This document shows, in pieces, positions 49,446-59,740 of a DNA stretch of 64,000 nt. The DNA is taken from positions 35,995 to 99,994 of the forward strand of contig NZ_RHOD01000009.1 of the NCBI RefSeq assembly GCF_003946095.1. Direction: 5' to 3'. Every line of letters begins with the position of its first letter. Within the stretch, counting starts at the first letter, position 1. The position numbers and the translations under genes were made by a program. The stretch comes from Levilactobacillus lindianensis. GTDB taxonomy: Bacteria; Bacillota; Bacilli; Lactobacillales; Lactobacillaceae. The notes beneath the pieces are model-generated. The model was not told the origin of the DNA and ran no database searches. It worked only from the letters and a program-made list of their open reading frames with translations.

Positions 49446-50159
49446 CTATTCACCTTCTAATTGTCGACCAATGTATACTGAAGATAGTGTTAAGAAAACA
49501 TATGCTTGAATGGAGCCCAAGAAGACTGAGAGTCCTTGCCAAGCCATTTCAATTGGTACAGCCGCGATCAACGTAGGGATACCTTTTAGTTCAGCCAGAG
49601 ACCAAACCATTTCCAGTAAAACTTCACCAGAGAAGATAATCCCGAAAATACGAAGACCGAGAGTCAGAAAACTTGAGACTTGTTCAAACAAGTTCGATGC
49701 TAAGAACATTGGCGATGGCTTAACAAAGCTTGCCAAGTACCCCTTGGTTCCCCATTTTTTGAGACCAGCATAATTAGCCAAAACAACTGTCATCATTGAC
49801 ATCGTCAACGTTACAATTGGATCAGATGTTGGACTTCGAACAATTGCAGAACCATTGATTGCAACGTTGAAGAATAAACCAAGTTGGTTTGAAAGAAAGA
49901 GAAACAGGAATAACGTGAATCCCCAAAGTCCAAATCCACTAACTTCCTTGGCTGGAATTGACCCTTTTAAGATACCATTGGTGAAGTCAATTAACCATTC
50001 GAGAAAGTTCTGGCCTTTTGAAGGCCGCATCGAAACATGTCGAGACGTAAAGAAGATAACTGCGAATGCCAGGATGAACACCACCAAACCTGACAACACA
50101 TTAGCAGTACTAAATGTTAACTTCCAAATTTGAAAGGTTGAAACTGTACCACTTCCCAC
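49446..50159 (-). CDS. atpB: ATP synthase Fo subunit a
   Basis: 237 residues, about five to six membrane helices. The essential Arg is in LTLGLRIFG (about 170) next to IIFSGEVLL, and the last helix has GSIQAYVFLTLSSVYI. GTG start at 50159 after AGAGGTG. First gene of the operon; no atpI homologue is seen before it. Confidence 0.96.
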   Translation of the reverse strand: MGSGTVSTFQIWKLTFSTANVLSGLVVFILAFAVIFFTSRHVSMRPSKGQNFLEWLIDFTNGILKGSIPAKEVSGFGLWGFTLFLFLFLSNQLGLFFNVAINGSAIVRSPTSDPIVTLTMSMMTVVLANYAGLKKWGTKGYLASFVKPSPMFLASNLFEQVSSFLTLGLRIFGIIFSGEVLLEMVWSLAELKGIPTLIAAVPIEMAWQGLSVFLGSIQAYVFLTLSSVYIGRQLEGE

Positions 50160-50272
50160 CTAATATCACCTCTTTTCAAAGACATTTTCGCCTGGTCCTT
50201 TCAACCTGTAATCATTTAAGACCATTGTTGCGAATTTTTGAGCGCAAGAAAGCGTGCTCAAACACAATAAAA

Positions 50273-50301
50273 ATGATACCACCAAAATAGGTAAAAGACA
50301 A
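50273..50301 (-). promoter_or_regulatory. Promoter of the atp operon
   Basis: Minus strand TTGTCT (50296-50301), 17 nt, TATCAT (50273-50278), with a leader of about 105 nt to atpB. Confidence 0.65.
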
Positions 50302-50436
50302 AGCCTATTTCCCTTTTTTCACGAAGAAAATCATTTCCTTTCATAGCTTTGCAAAAAGCGCTGTGAAAACAATGAGAACGCTTCCAGTCAGAGCCCATTA
50401 GACCGCCGATTTGGTCGCTTACTCATCATATTTTCA

Positions 50437-50475
50437 TAAAAAGAACAAGCCTGACCGGGGACTCGGTCAGACTTG
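50437..50475 (-). terminator. Terminator of upp
   Basis: Minus strand AAGTCTGACC / GGTCAGGCTT with one wobble or mismatch, then GTTCTTTTT. Confidence 0.8.
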
Positions 50476-50485
50476 AAAATTAAGT

Positions 50486-51115
50486 TTACTTTGTCCCAAA
50501 CAAACGGTCTCCCGCATCGCCTAATCCCGGAACAATGTAGCCATCTTCATTTAAATGATCATCCAAAGCAGCCGTGTAAATGTCAACGTCTGGATGGGCT
50601 TCTTGTAAGGCTTTAACGCCTTCTGGTGCTGATACTAAGCACACAAATTTCATATTGCTAGCCCCCCGCTTCTTCAAGGCATCGATTGCCATGATAGCAG
50701 AACCACCGGTAGCCAACATTGGGTCGACAACAAAAATCTGTCGTTGGTCAATGTCAGACGGCAACTTAACAAAGTATTCGTGGGGTTGTAAGGTCTTTTC
50801 GTCACGGTACATCCCAATATGACCCACCTTAGCGGCTGGAATCAGTTCTAGGATGCCATCGACCATTCCGATACCGGCACGCAGGATCGGCACAATGGCA
50901 ACTTTCTTACCAGATAACTCCTTTGCCGTCATCTGACCCATTGGCGTCTCAATCTGCTTGTCTTGCAGTGGCATATCGCGTGAAACATCGTATGCCATCA
51001 GCGTCGAAATTTCGTTAACAACCTCGCGAAAACTACGAGTGCCGCAGTTTTTGTTCCGAATAATTGTTAACTTGTGTTGAATCAACGGGTGGTCAAGTAC
51101 TTGAAACTTCCCCAT
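50486..51115 (-). CDS. upp: Uracil phosphoribosyltransferase
   Basis: 209 residues. Salvage of uracil to UMP with PRPP. Motifs: [12 protein letters not shown], the PRPP loop [11 protein letters not shown] (about 131-141) and the C-terminal [12 protein letters not shown]. Start after AAAGGAGCG. Between glyA and the atp operon, as in Bacillus. Confidence 0.98.
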   Translation of the reverse strand: MGKFQVLDHPLIQHKLTIIRNKNCGTRSFREVVNEISTLMAYDVSRDMPLQDKQIETPMGQMTAKELSGKKVAIVPILRAGIGMVDGILELIPAAKVGHIGMYRDEKTLQPHEYFVKLPSDIDQRQIFVVDPMLATGGSAIMAIDALKKRGASNMKFVCLVSAPEGVKALQEAHPDVDIYTAALDDHLNEDGYIVPGLGDAGDRLFGTK

Positions 51116-51206
51116 GAATAAACGCTCCTTTGTGATTTCTTACAATTGTACCATTATCTAAGCCATTGCAACGGACTAATTTAAAATGAAAACGTTTTTT
51201 CGCTAA

Positions 51207-52448
51207 TTAATCTAACGCACTCAGTGGATGAGCCGCGGTCAACGTTGCAACCTGTTCACGAACTTGGGCCAGAACTGCCTGGTCATCAGGATTCAAAACG
51301 GCCTTCACGATCAGTCGTGCCACCTCACGGCAGTCGTCTGGATTGAAGCCCCGCGTCGTGATAGCTGGCGTTCCTAACCGGATACCCGAGGTCTTGAATG
51401 GACTCAAGGTTTCATTAGGAATGGCTTCCTTGTTCGTTGTGATCATCACACTATCCAATAGTTCTTGTGCCTGTTTTCCATTGAGGTCGGTCGCGGAAAG
51501 ATCCAAGGTCATCAGGTGATTGTCAGTTCCGCCAGAAACGACCCGGACCGTTGGCAGTTTGTTAAATTCATCGGCCATGGCGTGAGCATTATCGATGATG
51601 GCTTGGGCATAGTCCGTAAACTCTGGCTGAAGATCCTCAAAGAAGGCGGCAGCCTTCCCCGCAATCACGTGCTCCAGAGGACCCCCTTGGGTGCCTGGGA
51701 AGACGGCGGAGTTAATTCGCTTAGCATTCTCTGCCTGAGACAGGATGAGACCACCTCGTGGCCCACGAAGAGTCTTGTGTGTCGTTGTGGTGACCACGTC
51801 AGCAATTCCCACTGGCGATGGGTGCAGTCCCGCCGCCACTAAACCAGCAATGTGGGCCATATCTACCATCAGGTAGGCGCCAACCTCATCGGCAATATCT
51901 CTAAAGGCTTGGAAATCAATTGTGCGTGAATAAGCCGAAGCCCCGGCCACAATCAATTGTGGCTTCACTTTCAAGGCGAGGTCACGAATCATGTCGTAGT
52001 CAAGAAGTTCGGTCTCTGGATTCAAGCCATAGCTGTAAGCTTGGTAGAGCTTCCCGGAGAAGTTGACCTTGGCGCCGTGAGTCAAATGGCCCCCAGCATC
52101 CAGACACATCCCCAGGATGGTGTCCCCAGGCTTCAAAAAGGCCGCATAGACCGCCTGATTGGCTTGAGAACCGGAATGGGGTTGCACATTAGCGTACTCG
52201 GCGTTAAAGAGCTTCTTAGCCCGGTCAATTGCCAACTGTTCCACGACGTCAATGTACTGGGTTCCCCCGTAGTACCGTTTGCCTGGATAACCTTCGGCAT
52301 ACTTGTTGGTGAGAACGGAGCCTTGAGCCGTACGAACGGCCTGACTGACAATGTTTTCAGAGGCAATCAATTCAATCGTATCCTCTTGACGCTGTTCCTC
52401 ATGCGCAATGGCGCCCCATAAAGCTGGATCCTGTTCTTTAAAATTCAA
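51207..52448 (-). CDS. glyA: Serine hydroxymethyltransferase
   Basis: Interconverts serine and glycine with tetrahydrofolate. 413 residues, PLP fold type I. The PLP Lys is in [15 protein letters not shown] (about 227). I chose the TTG at 52448 ([11 protein letters not shown]), since CAGGAGGGA is 6-7 nt upstream; an ATG 11 codons earlier lies before the ribosome site. In the tsaC-glyA-upp-atp order of Firmicutes. Confidence 0.97.
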   Translation of the reverse strand: MNFKEQDPALWGAIAHEEQRQEDTIELIASENIVSQAVRTAQGSVLTNKYAEGYPGKRYYGGTQYIDVVEQLAIDRAKKLFNAEYANVQPHSGSQANQAVYAAFLKPGDTILGMCLDAGGHLTHGAKVNFSGKLYQAYSYGLNPETELLDYDMIRDLALKVKPQLIVAGASAYSRTIDFQAFRDIADEVGAYLMVDMAHIAGLVAAGLHPSPVGIADVVTTTTHKTLRGPRGGLILSQAENAKRINSAVFPGTQGGPLEHVIAGKAAAFFEDLQPEFTDYAQAIIDNAHAMADEFNKLPTVRVVSGGTDNHLMTLDLSATDLNGKQAQELLDSVMITTNKEAIPNETLSPFKTSGIRLGTPAITTRGFNPDDCREVARLIVKAVLNPDDQAVLAQVREQVATLTAAHPLSALD

Positions 52449-52526
52449 TGGCGGTCCCTCCTGAACTGTAGTTGGTTTCATTTTACCAAACTTTCAGCTC
52501 TGGCGGGACCGCCTTGCTCATCAAAC

Positions 52527-53555
52527 TTATAATAATTGATCTTTTGTGAAGTGAACCTGGCCCGCAGACTTATTGATCCGGTTCATATAAGCGGCTCCCA
52601 AACCTTCATCTGAGAAGCCTTGGGCTAAGATCCCCTTGACGGGTGACTCCAGGTCAAAATGCCGCAATCCGGCAAATAGCCGGTGGCTGGCACTTGGTAA
52701 GTCGCGACCCAGTGAGAAGAATTCGGCATTTTGGGGTAACGTTAAGCCACTCAAGGTGTGGTCGAGCGCCATGACCCCAATCGCGGCGTCCTGCTCGCCG
52801 GCCCACTTAAGAGCCGCCGCCCAGTCCGTCACGTGGTCGACAATGTAGACCTGAGCGTTGGGGGCATAATGCTTGTACTTCATCCCCGGCGCCTTAGGCA
52901 CTTCGGTCGCACCAACCTTATGATGGGTGGAACGCACAGGACCAATCACCGCCTCGAGTTCTTCCTCAGTTACGGCTCCCGGACGCAAGATGGTCGGGAC
53001 GTCGGTCGACATGTCCAAGACTGTCGATTCGACCCCCACTCTGGTTGGACCATCATCCAAGATACCTGCAATTTTACCATTCAAATCATGATAAACGTGC
53101 TTGGCTAAGGTTGGACTAGGCTTGCCCGAGGTGTTGGCAGATGGCCCGACTAACGGCACGCCAGCCGCTTTAATAAGGTCCAGCGTCACCTGATTATCCG
53201 GATTCCGAAAGGCCGCGGTGTTCAATCCCCCGGTCACAGCTGGTGATAACACCCCTGGTTGTAACTTGAAGATCAACGTCAGTGAACCCGGCCAAAAAGC
53301 CTTGATGAGGGCCTTAGCCTTATCTGATAAGGGTTCGGCATACTGTTCTACGGTCGCTTGACCCGTCACGTGGACAATCAATGGATTATCACTGGGACGT
53401 CCCTTGGCCAAATAGACTTGTTTCACAGCGGCTTCATTCGTGGCATCCGCGCCTAGACCATACACGGTCTCGGTAGGAAAGGCCACGAGTTGGCCTGCCT
53501 TGATGGCAGCGGCCGCTTCGCTAATTTGATTGGGTTTAAAAATCTTAGTTTCCAT
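52527..53555 (-). CDS. L-threonylcarbamoyladenylate synthase (Sua5/TsaC)
   Basis: 342 residues, the long Sua5 type. The N-terminal YrdC domain (about 1-205) has FPTETVYGLGADA, GRPSDNPLIVHV and FWPGSLTLIF. The C-terminal Sua5 domain is at about 225-342, joined by a linker containing PKAPGMKYKHYAP. It makes the threonylcarbamoyl-AMP used for t6A37 in tRNAs. It follows prmC by 28 nt. Confidence 0.95.
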   Translation of the reverse strand: METKIFKPNQISEAAAAIKAGQLVAFPTETVYGLGADATNEAAVKQVYLAKGRPSDNPLIVHVTGQATVEQYAEPLSDKAKALIKAFWPGSLTLIFKLQPGVLSPAVTGGLNTAAFRNPDNQVTLDLIKAAGVPLVGPSANTSGKPSPTLAKHVYHDLNGKIAGILDDGPTRVGVESTVLDMSTDVPTILRPGAVTEEELEAVIGPVRSTHHKVGATEVPKAPGMKYKHYAPNAQVYIVDHVTDWAAALKWAGEQDAAIGVMALDHTLSGLTLPQNAEFFSLGRDLPSASHRLFAGLRHFDLESPVKGILAQGFSDEGLGAAYMNRINKSAGQVHFTKDQLL

Positions 53556-53583
53556 TCCGTCTCTTCTCTCCCATTCCCTAAAG

Positions 53584-54426
53584 TTAGAGCTGTACCCGAA
53601 CCATTCGGTCTTGTCCGTTGATGTCTTGGCGAATCGTCACGGTTGCCGCGGGTAGTGCCGTCTCAAAGATAGCTCGTACCGCGGCTCCCTGGCGATAGCC
53701 AATCTCCGCAAAGAACTGACCGTTCGGCGTTAAATATTGAGCTAATGTCGCGGCAAATCGTTGGTAAAATGCCAGACCGTGGTCCGCCGCAAATAAGGCT
53801 TGGTCGGGCTCGAATCGTTTCACGCTGTCATCCATCACGGCCGTCTCAGACCGATCGATGTACGGTGGATTAGACACGATCACGTCAAACCGTTGGCCAG
53901 CCACTGGGGCCAATAGATCCCCCACTTCAAATTGAATGTCGGCATGTTGCGTCGTGGCATTCTCACGAGCCACCGCCACGGCCGCTGCCGAAATATCCGT
54001 AGCCGTCACCGTCCACTCGGGTCGCTCAGCCTTAAGCGTCACGGCAATGGCGCCGCTCCCAGTACCCACGTCTAAAACGTGTAAGTCGGAAGCGACAACA
54101 TCGTCTAAGATCCAGGCCACCAACTCCTCCGTCTCTTGGCGGGGGATCAGGGTGGCTGACGTGACCCGAAAATCTCGTCCATAGAACGGGGCCTGTCCCA
54201 AAACATATTGGGCCGGTTCACCGGCCGCGATCCGGGCAATCTGTTTCTGATACGTCTCCCACTCGACACTCGGCATTAGCTCACGATAATGCTGGACCAA
54301 CTGGGTGAATGACCACTGATGGCTCTCCAGTAACAGGTATTGTGCTGCAACCGAATCGGCCGACGTCACCTGTAACTGGTCCTCACCCCACCGCAATGCC
54401 GTCAGGTAAGTGTGGGCATTAGTCAT
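53584..54426 (-). CDS. prmC: Release factor glutamine methyltransferase PrmC
   Basis: 280 residues. SAM-binding motif [15 protein letters not shown] (about 112-126) and catalytic NPPY in [11 protein letters not shown] (about 187). It methylates the Gln of GGQ in release factors; the RF1 gene is directly upstream with an 8-nt overlap. Confidence 0.97.
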   Translation of the reverse strand: MTNAHTYLTALRWGEDQLQVTSADSVAAQYLLLESHQWSFTQLVQHYRELMPSVEWETYQKQIARIAAGEPAQYVLGQAPFYGRDFRVTSATLIPRQETEELVAWILDDVVASDLHVLDVGTGSGAIAVTLKAERPEWTVTATDISAAAVAVARENATTQHADIQFEVGDLLAPVAGQRFDVIVSNPPYIDRSETAVMDDSVKRFEPDQALFAADHGLAFYQRFAATLAQYLTPNGQFFAEIGYRQGAAVRAIFETALPAATVTIRQDINGQDRMVRVQL

Positions 54427-55504
54427 TGTTCTTTAAGTTTTCCAATTTTGCTGCTTGGTCGGATAGGATCAGGGCGTCAATGATATCATCGAGTTCCCCG
54501 TTCATGATGCGGTCAAGCTTATTCAAGGTCAATCCAATCCGGTGATCGGTCACCCGGTTTTGTGGGTAGTTGTAGGTTCTGATCCGTTCGGACCGATCAC
54601 CCGTCCCCACCGCGGACTTCCGTTCGGCATCGTAGGCGCTACGTTCCTGTTGCTTGTAGTAATCGTAGACCCGGGCCCGCAAAATCTGCATGGCCTTAGC
54701 CCGGTTTTGTTGTTGTGACCGTTCGTCTTGCATGGCCACGACGATCCCAGTTGGCAAGTGGGTCATTCGCACGGCCGAAGAGGTCTTGTTAATATGTTGA
54801 CCCCCGGCACCGGAAGACCGGTAAACGTCGGTCCGAATATCCTTAGGATCGATGTCGATATCGACGTCTTCTTCCTCAGGCATGACCCCCACCGTCGCCG
54901 TACTGGTATGCACCCGACCGGCTGATTCAGTCGCGGGTACCCGCTGAACTCGGTGAGCACCGTTTTCAAACTTTAGCTTCGAATAAACCTTATCCCCAGT
55001 AATCATGAGGACAATTTCCTTGAATCCACCAACTTCGGTGGCATTCTCATCGACAACTTCAATCTTCCAACCTTGGCGTTCGGCGTACTTGGAGTACATG
55101 CTGAAGAGATCGGCCGCAAATAAACTGGCTTCATCCCCACCGGCTGCTCCGTGGATTTCCATGATGATGTTCTTATCATCGTTGGGATCCTTAGGCAGGA
55201 GCAACAGCTTGATATCTTCTTCCAACTGTTCCTTTTGCGCTTCCAGGTCCTTTAATTCGTCCTTAACCATGGTGGCCATGTCGTCGTCTAACTTTTCATA
55301 CAACATGTCCTCGTCGTCCTTGATCTGCTGGGTGACATCTTCGAATTGATGATACTTGTCCACCGTTTCTCGTAACTCGCCTTCTTCTTTCGAAAGCTTC
55401 ATGAAACGCTGGGTATCCGCAATGACAGCGGGGTCACTAATTAATTCATTTAGCTCGTCGTAGCGGTCAGCCACAGCTTGCAATTTGTCAAACATCTCGT
55501 CCAT
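54419..55504 (-). CDS. prfA: Peptide chain release factor 1
   Basis: 361 residues. Stop-codon recognition tripeptide region VQRVPATES with PAT, and the peptidyl-hydrolysis GGQ in [17 protein letters not shown] (about 234-236). Reads UAA and UAG. The start may be the ATG at 55504 or the one three codons later. Operon tdk-prfA-prmC-tsaC. Confidence 0.97.
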   Translation of the reverse strand: MDEMFDKLQAVADRYDELNELISDPAVIADTQRFMKLSKEEGELRETVDKYHQFEDVTQQIKDDEDMLYEKLDDDMATMVKDELKDLEAQKEQLEEDIKLLLLPKDPNDDKNIIMEIHGAAGGDEASLFAADLFSMYSKYAERQGWKIEVVDENATEVGGFKEIVLMITGDKVYSKLKFENGAHRVQRVPATESAGRVHTSTATVGVMPEEEDVDIDIDPKDIRTDVYRSSGAGGQHINKTSSAVRMTHLPTGIVVAMQDERSQQQNRAKAMQILRARVYDYYKQQERSAYDAERKSAVGTGDRSERIRTYNYPQNRVTDHRIGLTLNKLDRIMNGELDDIIDALILSDQAAKLENLKNND

Positions 55505-55525
55505 TCTCTACTTAACCTCGTTTCG

Positions 55526-56110
55526 TTATTTACCGATCTGATCTAAAGGTGGATTGAAATAATGCCGCCGACAAACGGGATAGTACGCTTCATTGCCCCC
55601 GATTTGGACCTGTTCGCCCTCGTAAACCGGTTGATTGTCGTGGAACCGCAGATTCATAATGGCCTTCTTGGCACAGAACCAACAGATGGTCTTCATTTCT
55701 TCAATTTTATCTGCATACAGTAACAGGTACTTGGATCCTTCAAACAGTTCGTTTCTAAAGTCATTCTTTAAGCCAAACGTCATGACGGGAATCTTTAACT
55801 CATCAACTACACGCGCCAGTTGCAACACGTGATCCTTGGTGAGAAACTGCGCCTCATCAATCAACACGCAGTTGGCATGTTCGTCGATTCGCTTAACCTC
55901 ATCATATAAGTTCGTTTCCGAAAAAATTGGATGGGCTTCTCGCTTCAGCCCAATTCGACTGGCAATGTAACCAACCTGGTCTCTGGTGTCCAGGCCACTG
56001 GTCATGATGATGACCCGCTTGTGTTGCTCCTCGTAGTTATGTGCGACCTTTAGAATCTCGATCGTTTTCCCACTGTTCATTGCACCGTACCGAAAAAATA
56101 GCTGTGCCAC
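55526..56110 (-). CDS. tdk: Thymidine kinase
   Basis: 194 residues, type II TK. P-loop GAMNSGKT (about 9-16), Walker [11 protein letters not shown], and the zinc site CWFCAKKA with a downstream Cys in CRRHY. Start is GTG at 56110. Divergent from murT; TATAAT on the minus strand near 56145 is a probable -10. Confidence 0.96.
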   Translation of the reverse strand: MAQLFFRYGAMNSGKTIEILKVAHNYEEQHKRVIIMTSGLDTRDQVGYIASRIGLKREAHPIFSETNLYDEVKRIDEHANCVLIDEAQFLTKDHVLQLARVVDELKIPVMTFGLKNDFRNELFEGSKYLLLYADKIEEMKTICWFCAKKAIMNLRFHDNQPVYEGEQVQIGGNEAYYPVCRRHYFNPPLDQIGK

Positions 56111-56245
56111 GTTACTCCCACCTTTTTGACAGTTTCTATCTATTATAGCTGATTACACCTGAAAATTCGACCTTAGACGGCGCAAAATTTCCTTGCGATT
56201 TAACAAAGTTCAGGCCCGCTGCTCCCCTATTTACGGAAAAAATGC

Positions 56246-56251
56246 TAAAAT
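56246..56251 (+). promoter_or_regulatory. Extended -10 candidate for murT-gatD
   Basis: TGC-TAAAAT about 65 nt before the murT start; -35 unclear. Confidence 0.4.
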
Positions 56252-56315
56252 GAATGTTTGAATATTAATGAAACGGCAATTTTAAAAAATTAGCGCGATT
56301 AAGGAGCGACAATTC

Positions 56316-57665
56316 ATGTCATTGAGAAGCGGCTTTGCTACCTTTGCGGGGAGATCCTCTTATTGGTTTCTCCACACCTTCCTTCACGGGGGCAGTTCTC
56401 TCCCAGGAAAAATTACCCTAAAGCTCGACCCCAACATTCTGAAGTCACTGGGGGCCAACTACGACGTCATCGTCATCACCGGGACCAACGGAAAGACGTT
56501 GACCACGGCCCTCACCGTCTCCGTGTTGGGTCAGAAGTACCCCTCAATTCTGACGAACCCTACCGGTTCCAACATGGAACAAGGGATTGTCACGACCTTT
56601 CTGAATGCCAAGCGTCCCAAGACTGGCCGGCCTATCGCCGTCTTAGAAGTCGACGAGGCTAACGTGATCAAGGTCACCAAGTACATTCAACCGAAGGCTT
56701 TTGTCTTCACGAACATTTTCCGTGACCAGATGGACCGCTATGGCGAGATCTACACGACCTATCAGAAAATCTTAGATGGTGTGGCACTCGCACCCAACGC
56801 CACCATCATCGCCAACGGGGATTCACCGATCTTTAACTCTAAGGAACTCCCTAACCCCATTCAATACTATGGCTTTGACGACCAACCAGACGGTGACTTC
56901 AAGGCCAAGCCCAACACGGACGGGGTTCTCTGTCCCGTTTGTGAACACATCCTACACTATCATTCCTTAACCTACAGCAATCAAGGGAAGTATTTCTGTC
57001 CCAACTGTGGCTTTCACCGGCCAGAATTGACTTATCGCTTGACCAAGTTGGGCGAACAGACACCAACATCATCAACCTTTGACTTAGACGGCCATTCCTA
57101 CACGATAGGGGTCGGCGGCACGTATAACATCTACAACGCCCTGGCAGCCTATGCCGTGGGTCGTTTCCTTGAGGTTTCACCCGATCAGATCTCTCAAGCC
57201 TTTACCGCTAACGAACGAGTCTTTGGTCGGCAAGAAGTCATCGATGTCGATGGCAAACAGGTCACAATTATCCTGGTCAAGAATCCTGTGGGATTAGACC
57301 AAGTCCTCCACATGATTGGCACAGATACCCATCAATTTTCACTGGTGGGCCTGCTCAACGCCAACTATGCCGATGGGATTGATACGAGTTGGATTTGGGA
57401 TGGTGACTTTGAACAACTGGCCGATCTGGATATTCCCACCGTCATTACCGGTGGTGAACGCTACAAGGACATCACCTTCCGCCTCAAGGTAGCTGGAATT
57501 CCGGACAGCCGCCACATCGTGGAACCCGACCTGGAAAAGGTTGTGGAACAGATCAAGCAGGTCCCAACCGAACGGGTCTATGTTCTGGCCACCTACACGG
57601 CCATGTTACAGATGCGTAAGATTTTAGCTGCCAAGGGCTACATCAAGGAGGGATTGGGCGTATGA
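56316..57665 (+). CDS. murT: Lipid II isoglutaminyl synthase, ligase-like subunit MurT
   Basis: 449 residues. Mur-ligase middle domain with P-loop TGTNGKTLT (about 55-63) and a small zinc ribbon with two CPxC pairs (CPVCEHIL, CPNCGFH, about 209-232). A C-terminal DUF1727-type domain follows. Together with GatD it amidates D-Glu of lipid II to D-isoglutamine, needed for efficient cross-linking. Start after AAGGAGCG. Its stop overlaps the gatD start by 4 nt. Confidence 0.95.
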   Translation: MSLRSGFATFAGRSSYWFLHTFLHGGSSLPGKITLKLDPNILKSLGANYDVIVITGTNGKTLTTALTVSVLGQKYPSILTNPTGSNMEQGIVTTFLNAKRPKTGRPIAVLEVDEANVIKVTKYIQPKAFVFTNIFRDQMDRYGEIYTTYQKILDGVALAPNATIIANGDSPIFNSKELPNPIQYYGFDDQPDGDFKAKPNTDGVLCPVCEHILHYHSLTYSNQGKYFCPNCGFHRPELTYRLTKLGEQTPTSSTFDLDGHSYTIGVGGTYNIYNALAAYAVGRFLEVSPDQISQAFTANERVFGRQEVIDVDGKQVTIILVKNPVGLDQVLHMIGTDTHQFSLVGLLNANYADGIDTSWIWDGDFEQLADLDIPTVITGGERYKDITFRLKVAGIPDSRHIVEPDLEKVVEQIKQVPTERVYVLATYTAMLQMRKILAAKGYIKEGLGV

Positions 57666-58366
57666 CCTACGAATTAAACGTGGCTCACCTGTACGGTGAC
57701 CTCATGAACACCTACGGCGACGTCGGGAATATTCTGGCGTTAAACTACTATGCCAAACAAATGGACGTCCATTTAAACGTTAAGGTAGTCAGCCTGGAAG
57801 AAGACTTCCATGCCGATGACTACGACCTCGCCTTCTTCGGAGGTGGCCAAGACTTCGAGCAGACCATCGTTTCCCAAGATATCCAAACCAAAAAAGCTGA
57901 ACTGACTAAGTTCATCGAATCTGGCGGTCCCTTGTTGGCCATCTGCGGGGGCTTTCAACTCCTCGGCCACTACTACATTGGGGCTGATGGTGAAAAGTTG
58001 CCTGGGATCGGCGCCCTCGACCACTATACGTTGGCCCAGGACCACAACCGGTTCATTGGCAACATCGTCATCAAGAATCAAGAGACCGGTGAAACCTACC
58101 ACGGTTTTGAAAACCATCAGGGTCGGACGTTCCTCGGAACCGACGAACGCCCCTTGGGTAATGTGGTCTCCGGCAAGGGCAATAACGGCGAGGATGGTAC
58201 TGAAGGGGCGATCTACAAGAATGTTTACTGCTCCTACTTCCACGGCCCGATCTTGACCCGGAACGGTGATATCGCCAAACACCTCTTGGTTGCTGCTCTG
58301 AAACGAAAGTTCCCCACGGCTGACTTCAGCCAACAGGAAGCCTTACCGATTCCCGCAACCTTCTAA
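57662..58366 (+). CDS. gatD: Lipid II isoglutaminyl synthase, glutaminase subunit GatD
   Basis: 234 residues, class I glutamine amidotransferase fold. Nucleophile Cys95 in AICGGFQLLGHYY, and the catalytic His in YFHGPILTRN (about 199). It delivers ammonia to MurT. ATGA overlap with murT implies coupled translation. Confidence 0.95.
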   Translation: MTYELNVAHLYGDLMNTYGDVGNILALNYYAKQMDVHLNVKVVSLEEDFHADDYDLAFFGGGQDFEQTIVSQDIQTKKAELTKFIESGGPLLAICGGFQLLGHYYIGADGEKLPGIGALDHYTLAQDHNRFIGNIVIKNQETGETYHGFENHQGRTFLGTDERPLGNVVSGKGNNGEDGTEGAIYKNVYCSYFHGPILTRNGDIAKHLLVAALKRKFPTADFSQQEALPIPATF

Positions 58367-58376
58367 GTTTTAATTC

Positions 58377-58415
58377 AAATGCCGCCTCGAGAATATTTCT
58401 CGAAGCGGCATTTTT
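58377..58415. terminator. Bidirectional terminator between gatD and the serine hydrolase
   Basis: AAATGCCGC / GCGGCATTT with an inner CGAG...CTCG; A and T tracts on both sides. Confidence 0.85.
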
Positions 58416-58425
58416 ATGATCATTT

Positions 58426-59445
58426 TTATGAACGCGTCTTCTCAGCTAAGTAGGTGCCGATCACCGCGTTTCGCTGATCGAGATAGGGTTCATTCGGGGC
58501 CACGGGATGAACCCGGTTGGAAAGAAAGACCATCGCCTGATCGGCCACGGGATCCAAAACCAGATAGGTCCCCGTGAACCCGGAATGCCACAGCACCCGA
58601 TGTGGCTGGGGCCAGGCGGCTGCGGTCAGCGCCCAGCCAAGGGATCGGCCAGCATGACCGGTGGGTGTCCAGTCCCGGAGTAAGTCATGAACCAGTGTCG
58701 GCGGCAATACCCCGGCCGCCGTCTCGGGATGCAGGTAGGCTTGGCAAAAGAGCACCAGGTCATCAACGGTGCTGAACAGACCAGCCGAACCACAGTGACG
58801 GCCTAACACCCAACCCTTGGGATCGTGAACAATGCCCCTGACTAGTCCCCGCCCGGGTTCAACCGCTGTCGGAATACACTGTCGCGGATCACTAGGCGTA
58901 AACGTACTGTGCCGCATTCCCAAGGGTTCCAACACCCGTTGGGTAATGGCCGCTTGGATGGGCATCCCTAGAATCTGTTCGATGATCCACCCCATAAAAA
59001 TGTAATTCACATCGGCGTAAACCATCTTTTGATTAAATGTTGGTCCCACATGGAGCCCCAACAATCCCGTCTTCAAGGCATCAGCCGGTAGTTTGTTCCG
59101 GTTAGGAATGTACCCCGTAATTCCGGAGGTATGCGTCAACAAGTGACGCACCGTGACCCGCGAATCTCCCCATTCTGGTAGCCACCGGGTAATCGAATCT
59201 TCTAAACTAAGCCGACCCTGTGCCAGGAGTTGTAAGGTTACCGACAGGGTTCCCACGACTTTCGTCAGGGAGGCCACGTCGTATTGCATCCCTGGCCGTA
59301 ATTCTTCAAGCTGAGGAACCAGTGCAGCCACCCCCATCTGACCGGTCTCGACCCGATCGCCGTCGATCAGGGCATAACTAACCCCCGGCACCACGTGTTC
59401 CGTGACGAGCCGTTGAAGGGCCGCCTTCGTTTGTGGATAACCCAT
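58426..59445 (-). CDS. Serine hydrolase of the beta-lactamase/PBP4* (class C-like) family
   Basis: 339 residues. Active Ser59-x-x-Lys62 in VASLTK, a Tyr-x-Asn-like YADVNY (about 153), and HSGFTG as the third motif. No signal peptide or membrane anchor is seen, so it is probably cytoplasmic; such enzymes are esterases or D-amino peptidases rather than antibiotic lactamases. I chose the ATG at 59445, after CAGGAGG. Confidence 0.88.
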   Translation of the reverse strand: MGYPQTKAALQRLVTEHVVPGVSYALIDGDRVETGQMGVAALVPQLEELRPGMQYDVASLTKVVGTLSVTLQLLAQGRLSLEDSITRWLPEWGDSRVTVRHLLTHTSGITGYIPNRNKLPADALKTGLLGLHVGPTFNQKMVYADVNYIFMGWIIEQILGMPIQAAITQRVLEPLGMRHSTFTPSDPRQCIPTAVEPGRGLVRGIVHDPKGWVLGRHCGSAGLFSTVDDLVLFCQAYLHPETAAGVLPPTLVHDLLRDWTPTGHAGRSLGWALTAAAWPQPHRVLWHSGFTGTYLVLDPVADQAMVFLSNRVHPVAPNEPYLDQRNAVIGTYLAEKTRS

Positions 59446-59586
59446 CTTGCCACCTCCTGTTTCTTTCTCCCATTCTACCCATCTGCCGTCACCGAATGCA
59501 ACGGTGTCTCCGATTGAAGGGTAGAACTTTACCAAATGCTTACCAAAAGGAGCGTGTGCCATAAGGTGGTTAGTCAATGGGTATTA

Positions 59587-59600
59587 ACGTCGATCGACGT
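59587..59600. repeat. 14-bp perfect palindrome
   Basis: ACGTCGATCGACGT lies in the 245-bp gap between the serine hydrolase and the ABC exporter terminator. The rest of the gap shows no gene. It could be an operator for the hydrolase gene, about 140 bp upstream of its start. Confidence 0.4.
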
Positions 59601-59690
59601 AGAATCCCGGTCTTGGATGGTTGGTCTATCGGCGTTAAGCGGAGTTGACTGCCTTTTGTCGCACGTTTCGACTGTAGACGCTCGCAGTCC

Positions 59691-59724
59691 AAAAAGGGAG
59701 TGAGACTTTTGTCTCACTCCCTTC
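59691..59724 (-). terminator. Terminator of the ABC exporter operon
   Basis: AAGGGAGTGAGAC / GTCTCACTCCCTT perfect arms, followed on the minus strand by T5. Confidence 0.9.
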
Positions 59725-59740
59725 ATTTCAATTGACTAAA

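Larger units (their letters stand above)
50160..50485. other. atp operon upstream region
   Basis: About 325 bp holding the atp promoter, a small hairpin TTGAGC / GCTCAA (50238-50261) in the leader, and the upp terminator. No gene is seen. Confidence 0.7.

Noticed and set aside
57773..58333. 186-codon frame on the minus strand inside gatD
   Set aside because: Shadow of gatD, which has complete catalytic motifs and a coupled start.
58426..59445. True antibiotic beta-lactamase
   Set aside because: No export signal or anchor, and motifs fit the broad PBP4*/esterase family.
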